A stretch of 64,000 bases of DNA from Morganella psychrotolerans (GTDB lineage: Bacteria; Pseudomonadota; Gammaproteobacteria; Enterobacterales; Enterobacteriaceae): positions 1-64,000 of the forward strand of contig NZ_LZEX01000043.1 of NCBI RefSeq assembly GCF_001676055.1, in the 5' to 3' direction. Positions 1 to 8,152 of the stretch are shown here, piece after piece. The position numbers and the translations under genes are program-made. The notes beneath the pieces were generated by a model. The model saw nothing but the letters and a program-made list of their open reading frames with translations. It was not told the DNA's origin and made no database searches. Position 1 is the stretch's first letter. Each line of letters opens with the position of its first letter.

Positions 1-1
1 T

Positions 2-120
2 TGCCTGGCGGCACTAGCGCGGTGGTCCCACCTGACCCCATGCCGAACTCAGAAGTGAAACGCCGTAGCGCCGATGGTAGTGTGGGGTCTCCCCATGTGA
101 GAGTAGGGAACCGCCAGGTT
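2..120 (+). rRNA. rrf: 5S ribosomal RNA
   Basis: Almost base-for-base the enterobacterial 5S rRNA, opening TGCCTGGCGG and closing CCGCCAGG so that the two ends pair as helix I. The window begins at its 5' end, so the 16S and 23S genes of this rrn operon should lie just upstream, outside the window. A strong terminator follows within 20 bases and no tRNA lies between, so 5S is the last gene of the operon. Confidence 0.97.
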
Positions 121-135
121 ATTATTTAAGCCGAG

Positions 136-162
136 AAGCCACCCTTTGGGTGGCTTTTTTGC
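136..162 (+). terminator. rrn operon terminator
   Basis: A 9-bp perfect stem (AAGCCACCC / GGGTGGCTT) with a TTT loop is followed by a T run. It sits directly behind 5S rRNA and fits an intrinsic terminator of the rrn operon. Confidence 0.9.
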
Positions 163-438
163 GTTTGGGCGAAAAAAATCAATACTCCGCCTGAATGTTA
201 TAAAAACCCCTGAATAAACAACACCATCGCTATTTTTCACCTGCTCTGATAACTCTCTGCCATTGTAATCCTGACCTGATTCAGTAAATCCCGATACTTT
301 TATGAATAAATTTCCGTGAATGAAACAACGGTTTCTATTTTGCGCTGCTGACGGTAAATTAAATGTCCGTAATAAAAACCGTATAGTGCTGCATTCCCGG
401 TTATATCACCGGGGTAACCAATGCTGAGGAGATAACTG
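163..438. other. Intergenic, rrn end to yghU
   Basis: AT-rich spacer with no convincing gene. Short open frames here run antisense and match nothing I recognise. The yghU promoter should lie in it, but I cannot assign the boxes with confidence. A good Shine-Dalgarno (GAGGAG) stands just ahead of the yghU ATG. Confidence 0.6.
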
Positions 439-1278
439 ATGGCTGATTCAACGTATACCCCGCCGGATGTATGGGAATGGACGCAAGGCAACGGCGGAAA
501 ATTTGCCAATATTAACCGTCCCGTTTCCGGGGCAACACACGAGAAAGTACTGCCGGTGGGTAAGCATCCGTTTCAGCTTTACTCTCTGGGAACGCCTAAT
601 GGCCAGAAAGTATCGATCATGCTTGAGGAATTACTGGAGTCAGGCATTAAAGAGGCGGAGTATGACGCCTGGTTTATTGATATTGGCAAAGGCGACCAAT
701 TTGGTTCCGGATTTGTCGGCGTTAATCCGAACTCAAAGATCCCCGCATTGGTTGATCTCAGTGGTACCGCACCGGTACGGGTATTTGAATCAGGCTCTAT
801 TCTGATGTACCTGGCTGAAAAATTTTCAGTATTCTTACCGGAAAATCAACCTGAACGGGCTGAAACATTGTCATGGCTATTCTGGCAAATGGGATCAGCG
901 CCATTTGTCGGCGGGGGATTTGGTCACTTTTATGCGTACGCACCAGAAAAATATGAGTACCCAATTAATCGCTATGCAATGGAAACCAAGCGGCAACTGG
1001 ATGTGTTGAATCATCAACTGGCTGACAATGAGTTTATCGCCGGTGAGCACTACAGCATCGCGGATATCGCCATCTGGCCATGGTATGGTGCATTGGTACT
1101 GGGGAAATTATATGGTGCGGCAACATTCTTATCTGTGAGTGATTACCCTCATGTGATCCGTTGGGCAAACCAGGTGGCAGCCCGTCCGGGTGTACAGAGA
1201 GGATACAGAGTCAATCGCACCGGGGATCCGTCAGAGAAACTACTGCGTGAACGCCATGATGCGGCGGATTTTGAATAA
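439..1278 (+). CDS. yghU: Nu-class glutathione transferase / disulfide reductase YghU
   Basis: 279 residues, closely matching E. coli YghU (288 aa), a cytosolic GST-fold protein that binds two glutathiones and reduces disulfides such as 2-hydroxyethyl disulfide. The family N-terminal extension carries ANINRPVSG (about residues 24-32). The thioredoxin-like domain follows with YSLGTPNGQKV (about 49-59) and the helical C domain from about 135. NPNSKIPAL and FESGSI are the usual glutathione-binding segments. The start is set by GAGGAG about 8 bases upstream. Monocistronic; the next gene converges on it. Physiological substrate is unknown. Confidence 0.95.
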   Translation: MADSTYTPPDVWEWTQGNGGKFANINRPVSGATHEKVLPVGKHPFQLYSLGTPNGQKVSIMLEELLESGIKEAEYDAWFIDIGKGDQFGSGFVGVNPNSKIPALVDLSGTAPVRVFESGSILMYLAEKFSVFLPENQPERAETLSWLFWQMGSAPFVGGGFGHFYAYAPEKYEYPINRYAMETKRQLDVLNHQLADNEFIAGEHYSIADIAIWPWYGALVLGKLYGAATFLSVSDYPHVIRWANQVAARPGVQRGYRVNRTGDPSEKLLRERHDAADFE

Positions 1279-1289
1279 TCACCAGAATG

Positions 1290-1322
1290 AATACCGGGCT
1301 GATAAAGTATCAACCCGGTATT
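1290..1322. terminator. Likely bidirectional terminator between yghU and the chemoreceptor gene
   Basis: Inverted repeat AATACCGGG / CCCGGTATT with a 15-base loop lies between two convergent genes, 12 bases after one stop and 16 before the other. The T tract is short, so efficiency is uncertain. Confidence 0.55.
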
Positions 1323-1337
1323 TGACTGCATTACTGA

Positions 1338-3278
1338 TCAATGTGTTTCCGGCAATTTAAAGGCTGAAACCATCTCTGCAAGTTGCTCAGCTTCTTTTCT
1401 CAGGATCTGAGTGCGTGATGCTGCATCATCAATTAATGTCGCATTTTGCTGAACTGTTGTATCCATTTCAGATACGGCCATTGTGACCTCAGCAAGGCCT
1501 TTGCTCTGCTCTTCGCCGGCGATGCGGATATCATTCATTAATTGTCTTACCTGAAGCACATCCATTACCAAATCTGCCAGTGTTTCACCTGCCTCACTGA
1601 CCTGGCGGCTGCCGGTTCCCACATTCAATACAGACTGATCAATCAGAACTTTAATTTCCTGTGCGGCCTGCGCACTGCGCTGCGCCAGTGTTCTGACCTC
1701 TGATGCCACAACCGCAAACCCGCGACCGGAGTCCCCTGCACGAGCGGCTTCTACCGCCGCATTCAATGCCAGGATATTGGTCTGGAATGCAATGCTGTCG
1801 ATGACAGAGACTATCTCAACCATCTTGCCTGATGATGCACTTACATTATTCATGGTTGAAATAACATTTTGCATCATATCACCGCAGCGGCTGGCTGTTT
1901 GCGCGGTACTTTCCGCCAGGTTATCTGCCTGAAGTGTATTTTCGCTATTCTGATGGACAGTAACATTCAGCTCTTCCATCGCAGAGGCACTCTGTTCCAG
2001 CGCCGCTGCCTGCTGTGTTACCCGCGCAGACAACTCTGTATTGTTATCTGCCAGGCTAACGGTATTCCCTGCGACAACGGCGCTGCTGTTGCGAACGGTC
2101 AGTAACATGGTGGATATTTTATCCGCGAATAGGTTAAACGCCTGCGCAATGGCAGAAATTTCATCTTTGCCCCGTACATCCATACGGCGTGTCAGGTCAC
2201 CTTCTCCCTGTGCAATATCATCCAGTGCCTTGCGGGTATCATCCAACCGTGTGATTAACCGGCGTACAACCAGCCAGGATCCCAGCAACAACAGTGCCAT
2301 TATAGGCAGCAGGGCTTCCAGTACATCCTGCATCATGACTTTTGCCAAACCGGTGATCCGGCTTTCCGGTGTGACAAGGCCGATAACCCATCCTGTATCT
2401 TCCATCGGAAAAAGCATGACTTGTGATGGGCTGTTCAGCAATTTGTCATCATCGAGTTTTATTATGTCGATACCGGATTGCGGAGAATGCTGCTGCTTCA
2501 GACTTTCAGCAACGGGTACCAGCCATGCGGATTGGGCGGCAAGCTCATCAAATGTTTTAAATTTCTTATTATCGTCGCCGGGAAAGTAAATTAATTGCCC
2601 CTGCCGGTCTGTCACAAATGCATAGCCGCCGGTTCTGTCACCATATTGCTGCATAATGGCGGCAATATTATTCAGGCGGATATCCGTTGTTGCGACACCC
2701 GAAAACTGACCGCCAACGCGGTAAGGCACACTACAGGTCACCATATTCACACCGGAAACAGCATCCTGATATACATCAGACCACAGACAGGTATCTGTCG
2801 CGTGTTCGCGGGCATTTTTGTACCAGCTCTCGTTATGATAGTCGCTTGCGTTTTCCGCATTGTATTCATCAGAGAAAATTAATTCTCCCGTACTGTTACG
2901 CGCCCAGAAGAAGCTGCGTTTTGCCACATTCGGCAGAAATGCGCCCGGTTCCGGCCAGATCCCGCCGCCGGTGATAATGGCATTATTTTGTCCGCCGATA
3001 AGGTTTGGCGGAATATGTTGATACAACGCTTCGTCATTCGGCAGTACTTCTGACAGCCGTGCCAGACTGACTGTTTTTCCGTCGATATGGGATAAAATCG
3101 TGCTCACCCTGGCGGTCAGTCCATGTCCGGTTTCTTCGATTAATGCTGTATTTATTTCGACAACACGCGGCTGTCCCCGCCAGAGCATGATAACAATAAT
3201 AATTGCAGTGGTGATGGCAAGGAGCAGTATGCCCCCGATGGTCAGGCGGGTTGAAATGCGGGACGGATACAACGACAT
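1338..3278 (-). CDS. Methyl-accepting chemotaxis protein with dCache-like sensor
   Basis: 646-residue inner-membrane chemoreceptor. A membrane helix at about 12-33 is followed by a large periplasmic region (about 34-310) of double-Cache type, a second helix (about 320-340), a HAMP linker and a cytoplasmic signalling domain. The conserved hairpin tip IAFQTNILALNAAVEAARAG is intact and should contact CheA/CheW. The Cache domain has ESWYKNA where amino-acid-sensing dCache receptors have R-x-W-Y, so it may not sense amino acids; the ligand is unknown. The C-terminus (FKLPETH) lacks the NWETF-type CheR/CheB tether. A consensus sigma-28 promoter lies upstream, which ties it to the flagellar regulon. 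Confidence 0.93.
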   Translation of the reverse strand: MSLYPSRISTRLTIGGILLLAITTAIIIVIMLWRGQPRVVEINTALIEETGHGLTARVSTILSHIDGKTVSLARLSEVLPNDEALYQHIPPNLIGGQNNAIITGGGIWPEPGAFLPNVAKRSFFWARNSTGELIFSDEYNAENASDYHNESWYKNAREHATDTCLWSDVYQDAVSGVNMVTCSVPYRVGGQFSGVATTDIRLNNIAAIMQQYGDRTGGYAFVTDRQGQLIYFPGDDNKKFKTFDELAAQSAWLVPVAESLKQQHSPQSGIDIIKLDDDKLLNSPSQVMLFPMEDTGWVIGLVTPESRITGLAKVMMQDVLEALLPIMALLLLGSWLVVRRLITRLDDTRKALDDIAQGEGDLTRRMDVRGKDEISAIAQAFNLFADKISTMLLTVRNSSAVVAGNTVSLADNNTELSARVTQQAAALEQSASAMEELNVTVHQNSENTLQADNLAESTAQTASRCGDMMQNVISTMNNVSASSGKMVEIVSVIDSIAFQTNILALNAAVEAARAGDSGRGFAVVASEVRTLAQRSAQAAQEIKVLIDQSVLNVGTGSRQVSEAGETLADLVMDVLQVRQLMNDIRIAGEEQSKGLAEVTMAVSEMDTTVQQNATLIDDAASRTQILRKEAEQLAEMVSAFKLPETH

Positions 3279-3314
3279 ATAAATCTCCCGGGAACAGATA
3301 AGCGTATATTTACG

Positions 3315-3341
3315 TTATCGGCGCTTTGAGTGATATCTTTA
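3315..3341 (-). promoter_or_regulatory. Sigma-28 (FliA) promoter for the chemoreceptor gene
   Basis: Read on the minus strand: TAAAGATA, exactly 11 bases, then GCCGATAA. The second box is a perfect match to the FliA consensus (TAAAGTTT-N11-GCCGATAA) and the first differs at two bases. It stands about 37 bases ahead of the ATG. Confidence 0.85.
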
Positions 3342-3560
3342 TGATGTTTTATTGAGCGAATGAATGATTCGGGTAGATCTGTGGCAGAGAATGCACTTCA
3401 GTCTTTTTATGATTAGTTTTGTCCGGACAAGCAGAATAATATTGCACCAGGGGACGGTATTATTACGCAGTTGTACTGATTCAGTTTCTGTATAAAAACA
3501 GGTGCGATTAATAATAATACAATTGTATCCGTTACTGAGCCGGTTTCTGTGAATGTATTG

Positions 3561-3581
3561 TTATGTTATATTATATCAATG
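3561..3581 (+). promoter_or_regulatory. Zur-box-like palindrome
   Basis: ATGTTATA-T-TATATCAA resembles the enterobacterial Zur operator (ATGTTATA-n-TATnACAT type), with the left half perfect and the right half 6 of 8. It lies about 25 bases upstream of the signal-peptide reading frame of the DUF1007-NicO pair, so zinc-responsive control of a metal transporter is plausible. Seen by eye only. Confidence 0.4.
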
Positions 3582-3684
3582 CGTAGCGCTGTAATGGGAT
3601 CCGGCATGGAACATACGAAGGTAATCAGATATCCGCTGTTATCTGTTTTTTTGATTTTACTATTTTTTTTTCAGTCCCCGGCTC

Positions 3685-4263
3685 ATGGCGCACCCGCACA
3701 GTTTTATTGAGATGGATACCACATTAGTCACTGATAATCATCATCTTACCGGACTGAACTATGTGTGGGTGATGGATCCGATGACATCCGCAGATATTTT
3801 GTATGATTTACTGAAAACGCAGGAAGACAGCCCGCAATGGAAAAAGCAGGCGGCATCTGTCATGGCGAATATTATCGGACAATCCTATTTTTCAGAACTC
3901 TATTATCAGAACAAAAAACAACCGCTGAAATTATTTCCCGATGAATACAGGATGACCCGGCAGGGATTACAGATTGTGATGTCGTTCCGTGTGTCACTAT
4001 TACACCCGATCCCGCTGGCGGGCAGCACGATTGACTTACTGACGTATGAACCGACCTTTTTTGTCAGTATGGCGTATACCGACAGCGGGATGTTACATCT
4101 TTCAAAGCCGTCAGAATCCGCATGTAAACTGACCTTAGTTGAGGCTCAGCCGTCGGATGAACTCAAAAACTATGCCTTATCATTAGATACCGGGGAAACC
4201 CCGGATGATGACCTTACACTCGGTCGCCAGTTTGCACAGCGGGTCTCACTGCAATGCCATTAA
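3685..4263 (+). CDS. DUF1007 family protein, signal peptide out of frame
   Basis: 192 residues beginning MAHPHSFIEM, the hallmark start of mature DUF1007 proteins, which accompany NicO-type nickel/cobalt exporters and are thought to be periplasmic metal-binding partners. No in-frame start exists upstream because a TGA precedes. In another frame an ATG at 3606 encodes a classic signal peptide (MEHTKVIRYPLLSVFL...). The two frames meet at a run of nine T residues (3663-3671); with eight T the fusion would read ...FFFSPRLMA-HPHSF with a good cleavage site. So the gene as written makes a leaderless protein. The stop overlaps the next gene's start, showing translational coupling. Confidence 0.8.
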   Translation: MAHPHSFIEMDTTLVTDNHHLTGLNYVWVMDPMTSADILYDLLKTQEDSPQWKKQAASVMANIIGQSYFSELYYQNKKQPLKLFPDEYRMTRQGLQIVMSFRVSLLHPIPLAGSTIDLLTYEPTFFVSMAYTDSGMLHLSKPSESACKLTLVEAQPSDELKNYALSLDTGETPDDDLTLGRQFAQRVSLQCH

Positions 4264-5267
4264 TAAAGACACAGACAATAAAGCGCGGTCATATTATGCT
4301 GTGGATTCTGTTCCTGATCATTATTTTACCGGGAAGCTACTTACTGCACAGTGCATGGCCATCCTTACTGCATATCAGTACCGGACTACAAAGAAGCCTG
4401 AATACTGAGCTGGCAACGCTTATCGGGCTGGCAACGGCGGATCCGCTGCGGGCCGGCGGGCTGCTGGTATTGTTCAGTTTTTTGTATGGTCTGCTGCATG
4501 CACTGGGGCCGGGTCACGGCAAAGTGATCTTATCTGCTTATATTGCCACACACCCCGCTAAATTACGCCACAGTGCATTACTCAGTTTTCTGGCTTCTCT
4601 GCTTCAGGGAACGGTCGCGGTCGTATTAGTTTCGGTTGTATTATTTATATTGCAGCTTTCAACACGACAGCTTAATCATATCAGTCAGTTAACTGAAAAA
4701 ATGAGCTATGTGTTTATCATCGCGCTGGGCGGATTTATTATTATCCGAGCGCTCCGCCGGTTAGTGGTCGCTACACCTGTTAAATTACCCACTATTAAAA
4801 AAGCCACGCCGCTGCCACTCAAATCACCGGCAGTTTTACAGGCGTCTCCGATTCACCGGGGCGGTCAGATACCGGCTTGTGGTTGCGGGCATCAGCATGT
4901 TGTGGCTGACGATGCATTAACCGGGCACTGGCGGACACAGGCCGGTATGATCCTTGCGATGGGCTGCCGTCCTTGTTCAGGTGCATTGCTGGTTTTACTG
5001 TTTTCAGCGGTCATTGATGTTTTTCACTGGGGTGTTATAGCCACATTTGCCATGGCGCTGGGCACAGGGATCACACTGTGTGCCATCGCTTTGTTTGTTC
5101 ACAGCATGCGTTTTCTGGCACTGCGCCTGACACATACTCAGGGAAAAGGTATGAATCTGCGCTATGGCGAATATTTACGCCTGATTGCCGGGGGAATATT
5201 TATCATTGCCGGAATATTGATGTATCAGACAGTCAGTACGCCGGGCGCGGGGTTTTTTACCGGCTGA
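4254..5267 (+). CDS. NicO family nickel/cobalt exporter (RcnA-like)
   Basis: 337-residue inner-membrane protein with about six or seven hydrophobic helices. The family signature LHALGPGHGK is at residues 81-90 and GCRPCSGA at about 237-244. A short Cys/His-rich loop (CGCGHQH, about 209-215) sits between membrane segments, as in RcnA-type exporters that bind metal before transport. It overlaps the DUF1007 gene by 10 bases, the usual two-gene pairing. Substrate may be Ni, Co or another divalent ion; the Zur-like site upstream leaves zinc homeostasis open. Confidence 0.88.
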   Translation: MPLIKTQTIKRGHIMLWILFLIIILPGSYLLHSAWPSLLHISTGLQRSLNTELATLIGLATADPLRAGGLLVLFSFLYGLLHALGPGHGKVILSAYIATHPAKLRHSALLSFLASLLQGTVAVVLVSVVLFILQLSTRQLNHISQLTEKMSYVFIIALGGFIIIRALRRLVVATPVKLPTIKKATPLPLKSPAVLQASPIHRGGQIPACGCGHQHVVADDALTGHWRTQAGMILAMGCRPCSGALLVLLFSAVIDVFHWGVIATFAMALGTGITLCAIALFVHSMRFLALRLTHTQGKGMNLRYGEYLRLIAGGIFIIAGILMYQTVSTPGAGFFTG

Positions 5268-5409
5268 CTTACCGATAATAAAACAGGGTGTTTTTGCGGT
5301 AACGGGTGTCGTATTTGATGGATAATAGCAGCCAACCAGTATCCCTTTTCATCCTCATAGCTGAATGGTGTATACTTGCCGACAGAAATTTATTCACGGT
5401 TAATTAATA

Positions 5410-5772
5410 ATGAAAGAAATCGAAAAAGCACAAATCAAACTTCTCAGCGACCGTTTAGACCTTATCCGTCACCAGATGACAAGTATGCAGCTGACAAACA
5501 ATACGGAAAAATACGCGGAGCTTGAGAAAGAAAAAGCGGCACTGGAAATTGAAATTGTTCGTCTGAAGGCGGTACGTAGCACGAAACTAAGCAAAGAAGC
5601 GCAGAAGTTAGTGGATATGCCATTCAAACGCGCCATCACGAAGAAAGAACAAGCTGATATTGGCAAACTGAAGAAAGCTGTGCGGGGCCTGACAATTGTT
5701 CATCCAATGACGGCATTAGGCCGCGAAATGGGACTGAATGATATGACCGGTTTTTCTAAGACTGATTTTTAG
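5410..5772 (+). CDS. yibL: YibL family ribosome-associated protein
   Basis: 120 residues, nearly colinear with E. coli YibL (DUF2810, 120 aa). The first two thirds are a charged helical region with heptad-like spacing and the conserved tail is [14 protein letters not shown]. coli YibL co-sediments with ribosomes; molecular function unknown. Monocistronic, and it marks the left edge of the AT-rich island that follows. Confidence 0.93.
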   Translation: MKEIEKAQIKLLSDRLDLIRHQMTSMQLTNNTEKYAELEKEKAALEIEIVRLKAVRSTKLSKEAQKLVDMPFKRAITKKEQADIGKLKKAVRGLTIVHPMTALGREMGLNDMTGFSKTDF

Positions 5773-5790
5773 TCAGAAAATTAATCCGGC

Positions 5791-5827
5791 AAAATAAATA
5801 TTAAGATAGTCTGGCAGGTGAGTTTTT
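5791..5827 (+). repeat. Partial copy of the island boundary repeat
   Basis: The stretch from AAAATAAATATTAAGATAGT resembles the left part of the direct repeat next to selC (9265 onwards: AAAATAAACATTAAAATAGC). Matches are clear but imperfect, and this copy does not extend through the conserved right half. Confidence 0.35.
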
Positions 5828-6336
5828 ATAGCCTGCCTGCATCCCGAATGATGATATTTTTCATTAAGAAAATAATTACACGAATTAGATTAAACATAAT
5901 ATCTGAAATCACAGAAACTAGTGTCATGAGAATGATTAAGCTCTGTAAGTAGCTAATTATCAATATGTATTTTATGGTTTTATATATGGAGTCTTCCATC
6001 CAATGTGATGCGGAATAGGAAAGATATATATAAAAATACCAAAAAACAAACGCTATAAGAGTAGGTAGAATAACGTATAATAACATACGATAAAGCAGAG
6101 TTATGTGTATTTTAAGATGATAGTAATATATCGGAGCCAGCATTATGGCATAGGTAAATAGACCAAGGCTTAGAGAATGATGATAAGCGAAAGAAACAGA
6201 AGCGTTGAATGAACCTTCTTTTATTATCGTAAAAAAAAATCTGATGCACACCTTGGAGGTAATAAAAGATAACTCCTAAGCACAGGGATATATAAGATGT
6301 TAGTGCTGAGTTTTTATTAATTTTTCGGAACAACAT
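5826..6336 (-). pseudogene. Multi-pass membrane protein, probable immunity gene of the Hcp effector, frameshifted
   Basis: The natural start is the ATG at 6336: it has a strong AGGAGG 10 bases upstream and overlaps the end of the effector gene, as immunity genes often do. That frame encodes MLFRKINKNSALTSYISLCL..., then leaves the conserved frame at a run of nine A (nine T on the coding strand, 6231-6239). With eight it would continue as ...HQIFFTIIKEGSF... into a 141-residue frame, giving a protein of about 170 residues with four or five hydrophobic helices. I do not recognise the family. The immunity role is inferred from position, translational coupling and membrane character. Confidence 0.55.
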
Positions 6337-6889
6337 GCGGCACACCTCCTTTTTTTAATTGAATATCGAGCAATGCGTCCTTCAGACCCCATGGTGAGAA
6401 AAAACCATCTTCAAAATCAGCAAATACACCCCCGCTTTCACGTAAAACCCTGGCTACATTTTTCGCGCAAGTAAAGTTAGATGCTATTTCAGAATTATGG
6501 ATAATATTATCTTTCATTTTTTTTAACTGAATACGCGGAACAATAAATTCAAACACAACAACGTCTTCGCCATCATCTAATTGGTACTGAAGATAATCAT
6601 CCCAATCAAAGTCCGGGTATTCAAAAAAATCGCCGGAGCCTCTGTAACTTCGTATCGAACCATCACATTTATTATTTTTGCACCCGGTATAACTACCAGC
6701 CGGATCATATAAAAAGGATTCCTCGCCTTCATCAAGAACAAGTCCGGCATGACCGATAAATACATTATTGATCATGATAAAAACTCTCGCATAATCATCT
6801 TGTTTATTTGATATTGCTGTTTGAAGTTTGGAATCATTATCCCTGATGACTGGCAACTGTTGCCGGTTATTAAATACATCATTTCTCAT
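6317..6889 (-). CDS. Putative Hcp-associated type VI effector, permuted papain-like fold
   Basis: 190 residues lying 14 bases behind hcp on the same strand. A histidine in FIGHAGLVL (His47) precedes YDPAGSY (61-67), and a cysteine sits in NFTCAKNVARVL (Cys141) at the start of a predicted helix. His-before-Cys with GHxGL and a helix-leading Cys is the layout of circularly permuted NlpC/P60-LRAT-like cysteine hydrolases. That suggests an amidase or acyl-ester hydrolase acting on peptidoglycan or lipid. No signal peptide, as expected for delivery with Hcp. The family assignment is inference from motif order; a different enzymatic role is possible. Confidence 0.6.
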   Translation of the reverse strand: MRNDVFNNRQQLPVIRDNDSKLQTAISNKQDDYARVFIMINNVFIGHAGLVLDEGEESFLYDPAGSYTGCKNNKCDGSIRSYRGSGDFFEYPDFDWDDYLQYQLDDGEDVVVFEFIVPRIQLKKMKDNIIHNSEIASNFTCAKNVARVLRESGGVFADFEDGFFSPWGLKDALLDIQLKKGGVPHVVPKN

Positions 6890-6903
6890 TCAGGTCAGCC
6901 CAT

Positions 6904-7377
6904 TCAGATATTATTGCTGATGCTATAGCCTGAAGTACTGGCGGCATGGTGATTTAATGTAATACTCTCGTATTTCAATGAAATAGTTTCTTTTGGGTAC
7001 ATTTCATTTTCAATTAGCGAGTCAGGATGAATATTTCCAATTTTAACGATAGATGCCTTAGTTAGTTTTATCGTTTTGTAGTGCAATAAGCCACCACACT
7101 GATCAATGCGGTAATATTCAAATTCACATTCTAATAACTCGTTATTAGCTATACTGGAAAGCAGTAAAGGTGATGATTTATCATCAGCCTTGATAAAAAT
7201 AAAGTTTGCATGAGATACGTTTTGTCTTCTGGATATCTCATAATCAGTAGCATAAACCATAATTTTATGAGTATGGTCTTTCTGATATCTATTGCCAATA
7301 GAGTTATAAGTGGAACACCCTGCAGATATAAGCCCCTGTTTATTTCCTTTGAGAGTGAGGTAGATTGAATCAGCCAT
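6904..7377 (-). CDS. hcp: Hcp family type VI secretion tube protein
   Basis: 157 residues beginning MADSIYLTLKGNKQGLISAG, the standard Hcp opening, with HEISR-like DYEISRRQNVSHA, KSSPLL and SLKYESI at the expected places. Hcp forms the hexameric ring of the type VI tube and can carry small effectors in its lumen. No other T6SS structural gene is in the window, so this is an orphan hcp that would need a core apparatus elsewhere. It leads a three-gene minus-strand set (hcp, effector, immunity). The start has AAGGA eight bases upstream. Confidence 0.92.
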   Translation of the reverse strand: MADSIYLTLKGNKQGLISAGCSTYNSIGNRYQKDHTHKIMVYATDYEISRRQNVSHANFIFIKADDKSSPLLLSSIANNELLECEFEYYRIDQCGGLLHYKTIKLTKASIVKIGNIHPDSLIENEMYPKETISLKYESITLNHHAASTSGYSISNNI

Positions 7378-7379
7378 AA

Positions 7380-7790
7380 TTATCCTTACATGTATAAACT
7401 GGGCTTAATTAATCCATGTTATTAAAACTATAGCAATAACGACGATTGGGTAATTTTGTTCTGAATCCAAGGGGGATTTCCCGTTAAAATAGCCAGAGAG
7501 ATTAATTGTTTTCTGAAAATTAGTTGAGTAATGATTTGAATTTAATGTAATTAGTTTAATTTCATTAAACTTAATTGGGAGCACAGGAGTTGTATTTGAT
7601 GGATCATGATATTTAATGAATTTACTGAGTTAGATAAATAGCAGTGCCACCAGAATGGTTTTTTGAGCAAAAATCAAGCAGCTAAGTGATTTAAATTACA
7701 GGCTCGTTCATAACCATTCCCCATGAGTCGTATTGATTGCATGTTCTATTCCTATTCTTTCAACCATTGAATCAAGTTGGATAACTATCT
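7380..7790. other. AT-rich intergenic region upstream of hcp, containing a direct repeat
   Basis: No gene is supported here. It should hold the hcp promoter on the minus strand. The only structure I see is the 63-bp repeat listed separately and general AT-richness typical of silenced acquired DNA. Confidence 0.6.
7484..7546 (+). repeat. 63-bp direct repeat, left copy
   Basis: Aligns without gaps to 9275-9337; by hand I count 54 of 63 identical positions, with the last 22 bases (ending ATGATTTGAATTTAAT) identical. The two copies bracket the rhuM module and the right copy lies next to selC. Confidence 0.75.
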
Positions 7791-7791
7791 G

Positions 7792-8151
7792 TTAATTTTG
7801 CAAAAAACACATTAATTCTTGCCACTCTTGCTTAAGTCTATTTTTGAAATATAAAGCACAGAGATCTCTTTTAAATTTACCAAATATGCGTTGCTCTTTA
7901 TTTTTCAATATACCAATATCTTCCCATAATTCATCTGCATCAAAATAAGTCCATACCGGAGGTACAGGAGATAACAGATTACAGTAACAGATAGGGGCAA
8001 CATATCGATACAGCATGACTTGAACATACTCAACGGAAAAATTTCTTGCGACCGAGGCGATATATTGATAATCCACCCAATTGTCCACAAACATGTCGGA
8101 TAATGCCGCGCAGAGATCTTTGTCTGTAAACAGTTTACTTGTATTCACCAC
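7792..8151 (-). CDS. DUF7079-like hypothetical protein
   Basis: 119 residues starting at a GTG one base after the rhuM stop, so almost certainly co-translated with it. The pattern LSDMFVDNWVDYQYIA...VAPICYCNLLSPVPPVWTYFD resembles DUF7079, a small family often found near toxin or secretion-effector genes and suspected of immunity-like roles. No signal peptide, no membrane helix. The family match is from memory of its motif pattern and is moderate; function unknown. Confidence 0.6.
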   Translation of the reverse strand: MVNTSKLFTDKDLCAALSDMFVDNWVDYQYIASVARNFSVEYVQVMLYRYVAPICYCNLLSPVPPVWTYFDADELWEDIGILKNKEQRIFGKFKRDLCALYFKNRLKQEWQELMCFLQN

Positions 8152-8152
8152 A

